64,000 bases of DNA, taken from NCBI GenBank assembly GCA_949318235.1, contig OX439133.1, positions 28,620,144 through 28,684,143 of the forward strand, written 5' to 3'. The notes below the pieces were generated by a model, which had not been told where the DNA came from, did not search any database, and was given only the letters and a program-made list of their open reading frames with translations. Shown here piece after piece: positions 22,035 to 64,000 of this stretch. The translations under genes and the position numbers were made by a program. Within the stretch, counting starts at the first letter, position 1. Each line of letters starts with the position of its first letter. This DNA comes from Ecdyonurus torrentis. Lineage: Eukaryota; Arthropoda; Insecta; Ephemeroptera; Heptageniidae.

Positions 22035-22262
22035 CTTTCCTAGCCTGCCTGATAAGCAAGCCCCGCGAGGGTAACGAGGAGCAATATAATGTACTTACCC
22101 CCTTCCGAGTGAGTAAAAAGCCTGTACACCTTCTCAGGTGAGCTTAGCAGGTAGAGTAAGGGGCACATACTTTCTTACTATGGTGCAAAAAGAAAAAAGA
22201 AAGCTATATGTGTTATTATTATTACCCTCGTGGGGTTTGCTTATCCCGCGGGCTAGAAAAGT
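22035..22262. mobile_element. Inverted-repeat element just upstream of P450-B
   Basis: CCTAGCCTGCCTGATAAGCA with GCGAGGGTAA on the left is answered by TTACCCTCGTGGGGTTTGCT with CGGGCTAG on the right. It lies 125 bases before the P450-B ATG, so it may sit in or near its promoter. Confidence 0.6.
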
Positions 22263-22386
22263 CAAATCAACGACTAATTTCCATTGAAATAATTTTGAGA
22301 AGAATAAATAGTGTTTATTTTTATGTGTATGATAAGTGTCTTTAAGTCATTTGTAATATTAGTAATGTTCATTAATGCTTGGATAG

Positions 22387-38190
<15,804 letters not shown>

Positions 38191-38311
38191 CCACCAAGCT
38201 CCTGAGTTTTTGTATTATTGCCCTGTACCAAAAACGTCCACCCCGCCCCTTTATTTTATTTGTTTCTAATTATATAATGTACGAAGGTATTTTTTCTTAT
38301 TTAAAAATATA

Positions 38312-38317
38312 AATAAA
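38312..38317 (+). promoter_or_regulatory. Candidate poly(A) signal of P450-B
   Basis: First AATAAA downstream of the P450-B stop, about 120 bases away. The surroundings are very AT-rich, so a chance match is possible. Confidence 0.55.
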
Positions 38318-39695
38318 AATGTCTTTACAATTATTAAAATACAAAAATATAGATACAAGTTTGTATTATGCAATTACAAAATAACGGTCAAATTAAGATT
38401 TGTTTCTATATATATTTTAGAAAATTATTTTTCTCATAAGAGAACTTTTATATCCCTAAAATTTGAAATTTAAACTTTTATTTATTGACTTTTGATCAGA
38501 TAATTAATGTTACTATAAAGTTGATTATGTATCCATAGATTGTGAGCACGAAAACGTATGAAAATGAGCTTCGATGCAATATTAGAACATTGTAAATAAC
38601 TATGCTCATCATGGCAAAAATGTTTATTTTTCAATTTTGTTAGATTTTTATTTAAAAGTTTTAAAATTATTTTTAATAATGATGTTCGTAAACTCTGAAC
38701 CACAGTGATCCAAACCACAAAAACAGAATGACGAGAACCTAAAGCTTTTTAAATGGAATTGCACATTTTTTGGTGAAGGGAACAGGATGTACCAACTTCA
38801 TTACTATTGCTGAATTAGGAGGACCTTTTTATGTTTAAATATCAACTTATTTAGACGTGCCTTTATATGGTTTTTATTTCTAAAATACATTTAGTGAATC
38901 CAACTTTCTACTACCTTTATTCTTTTGCGGGGTCACTTCTACCCTGTTTGTTGAATTATAAACAAAATATTTGTTAATTGTTGATGTATTACTATTTTTG
39001 AAATAGACAAATGTTATTTATATTTGGCATTTTTATTTAATAATTTTTAAATAAGTAAAATTAGAATATATGTTTGTATCTAAAATGGGTAATTTTTTTT
39101 ATTTTTTTATTTTTGGTTTGTTTATTTATTTGTTAATTTTTTAATTATTTATTTATATATTTTTTATTCAATTATTATTATTTTTGTTTATATATTTAAA
39201 TGTATATTTTATCATTCATTAATATCTTTATTATTTCAGTTTTTTTTTTGTTAATTTATTTTTTTCGCCATCAGTGATATACACAGTAAAGTTTCATTAT
39301 AAATTTTTTTAATGAAATGTTACATAAAAAAAATACACATCATCAACAAGTGACAGTTAATTACGCAACAAAAAAGGCAATTTGATTGCTGTGATTTCGA
39401 GCGAGGATATCCGCGCTATGATTACATTGATCACTGAGGAAAAAATAGATTGAGAGAGAATAAATGTGTGAACGAGTGCAAAAATAGTGACCAATATTGG
39501 TATTAGGTAGTGATTTTAAATGTAAGTAAATATCAATATATTAGTCGTCTAGGTACCTAGGTGGCCGACTATATCGTACAAACTGAATGTTGGTGAAATA
39601 TAGAGTTAACAACATGAATAACATGAAGGCAAATTAAATTGTTACTTAAAAGTTTTTTTAGGTAATGTTTCACACTTGCTAACACTCACTCAAAA

Positions 39696-39807
<112 letters not shown>

Positions 39808-40312
39808 CTTGTTATTACATTTAAAGATAACATTTACATAAGGAAATTCAAATTTAAACGCCAATTTTTAACTGGATTTTTTTTTTTTAAATAAGAAATA
39901 TCATTGCTGTTTGTAAAACCTGTTCTCTGCTCATGAAATGACGATCAATTTTATATATTCAAATAGAATAGGCAGTTTTTGGTGACAGAACAGGTTTACG
40001 AACAACAACAGTAACAACTTTTTTTCATAACTTTTTTTTTTTTAAATTTAATAAAACTTTTCAAATTTTACATAAGTTATTTCAAATAAATAAGCAACGT
40101 AGAATTATTTGTGAAAATATACTTCCTCTGAATAGCAAGTCGTTCACTCCTTGTATTTTATGCATTAATGCAAAATATATAAACCAAATTTATTTTTTCT
40201 AAATAATTCTATATATTGCTATTTTTTTTTTTGTGTGTTTTAATGCTACTTTTTCCCACTTTTTTTTAGTTATGCAAAGAAAGGTTTGTAATTTCTAATT
40301 TTAGTGATTACA

Positions 40313-63916
<23,604 letters not shown>

Positions 63917-64000
63917 GTCAGTATTAAAAAAATATATATATATAAATAATAGTCTATATTACCTGAACAACAGTTATTATATTACATAGATTACTATTTA

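Larger units (their letters stand above)
16644..22386. other. Spacer between P450-A and P450-B
   Basis: No supported gene. It holds (TA)n at 16838-16911, a dispersed repeat rich in TGACGTCA at about 16930-17475 (a relative lies at about 60800-61050), the tandem duplication at 18300-19600, a GC-richer island at 19690-20170, AT-rich sequence, (TA)n at 21839-21902, and an inverted repeat at 22035-22262. Promoter elements of P450-B were not recognised. Confidence 0.7.

Overview
This is an AT-rich, intron-rich animal nuclear segment with no bacterial features. The protein families point to an arthropod, most likely a pancrustacean. The two P450s carry the CYP4 signature typical of arthropod CYP4C-like enzymes. 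The lectin domains have the CC...G..L and WTSG/WTG...WC pattern I associate with lectins of insects and crustaceans. The very heavy microsatellite load resembles decapod genomes such as penaeid shrimps, but the exact taxon is a guess.

Layout. 1-7064: intergenic, holding a tRNA-like fragment at the edge, a TTAA-flanked piggyBac-type element, a hAT-type element with an 8-bp target duplication, and several MITEs. 7065-16643 (+): P450-A, 12 exons, 503 aa. 16644-22386: AT-rich spacer with a diverged tandem duplication and a GC-richer island. 22387-38190 (+): P450-B, 12 exons, 499 aa, its tandem paralogue. 38191-40312: spacer. 40313 to the right edge (+): a multi-exon secreted C-type lectin-like gene with two complete domains and the start of a third. 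It runs out of the window.

The two P450 genes share all 11 intron positions and phases, and both look intact. They are a local duplication of a microsomal fatty-acid or xenobiotic hydroxylase. Exon 8 is 108/110 identical between them, and the following (TCTG)n repeats share the same odd interruption, while the neighbouring exons are far more diverged. This suggests a short gene-conversion tract. No functional link between the P450s and the lectin gene is visible.

The introns are crowded with foldback (inverted-repeat) elements, many flanked by TTAA as piggyBac-mobilised MITEs are. Some are nested three deep. Several of the larger foldbacks carry complementary (CT)n and (GA)n tracts in their arms. 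Nearly all the long open frames in the window are translations of microsatellites and are not genes. All coordinates were read by eye; no alignments or database searches were run.
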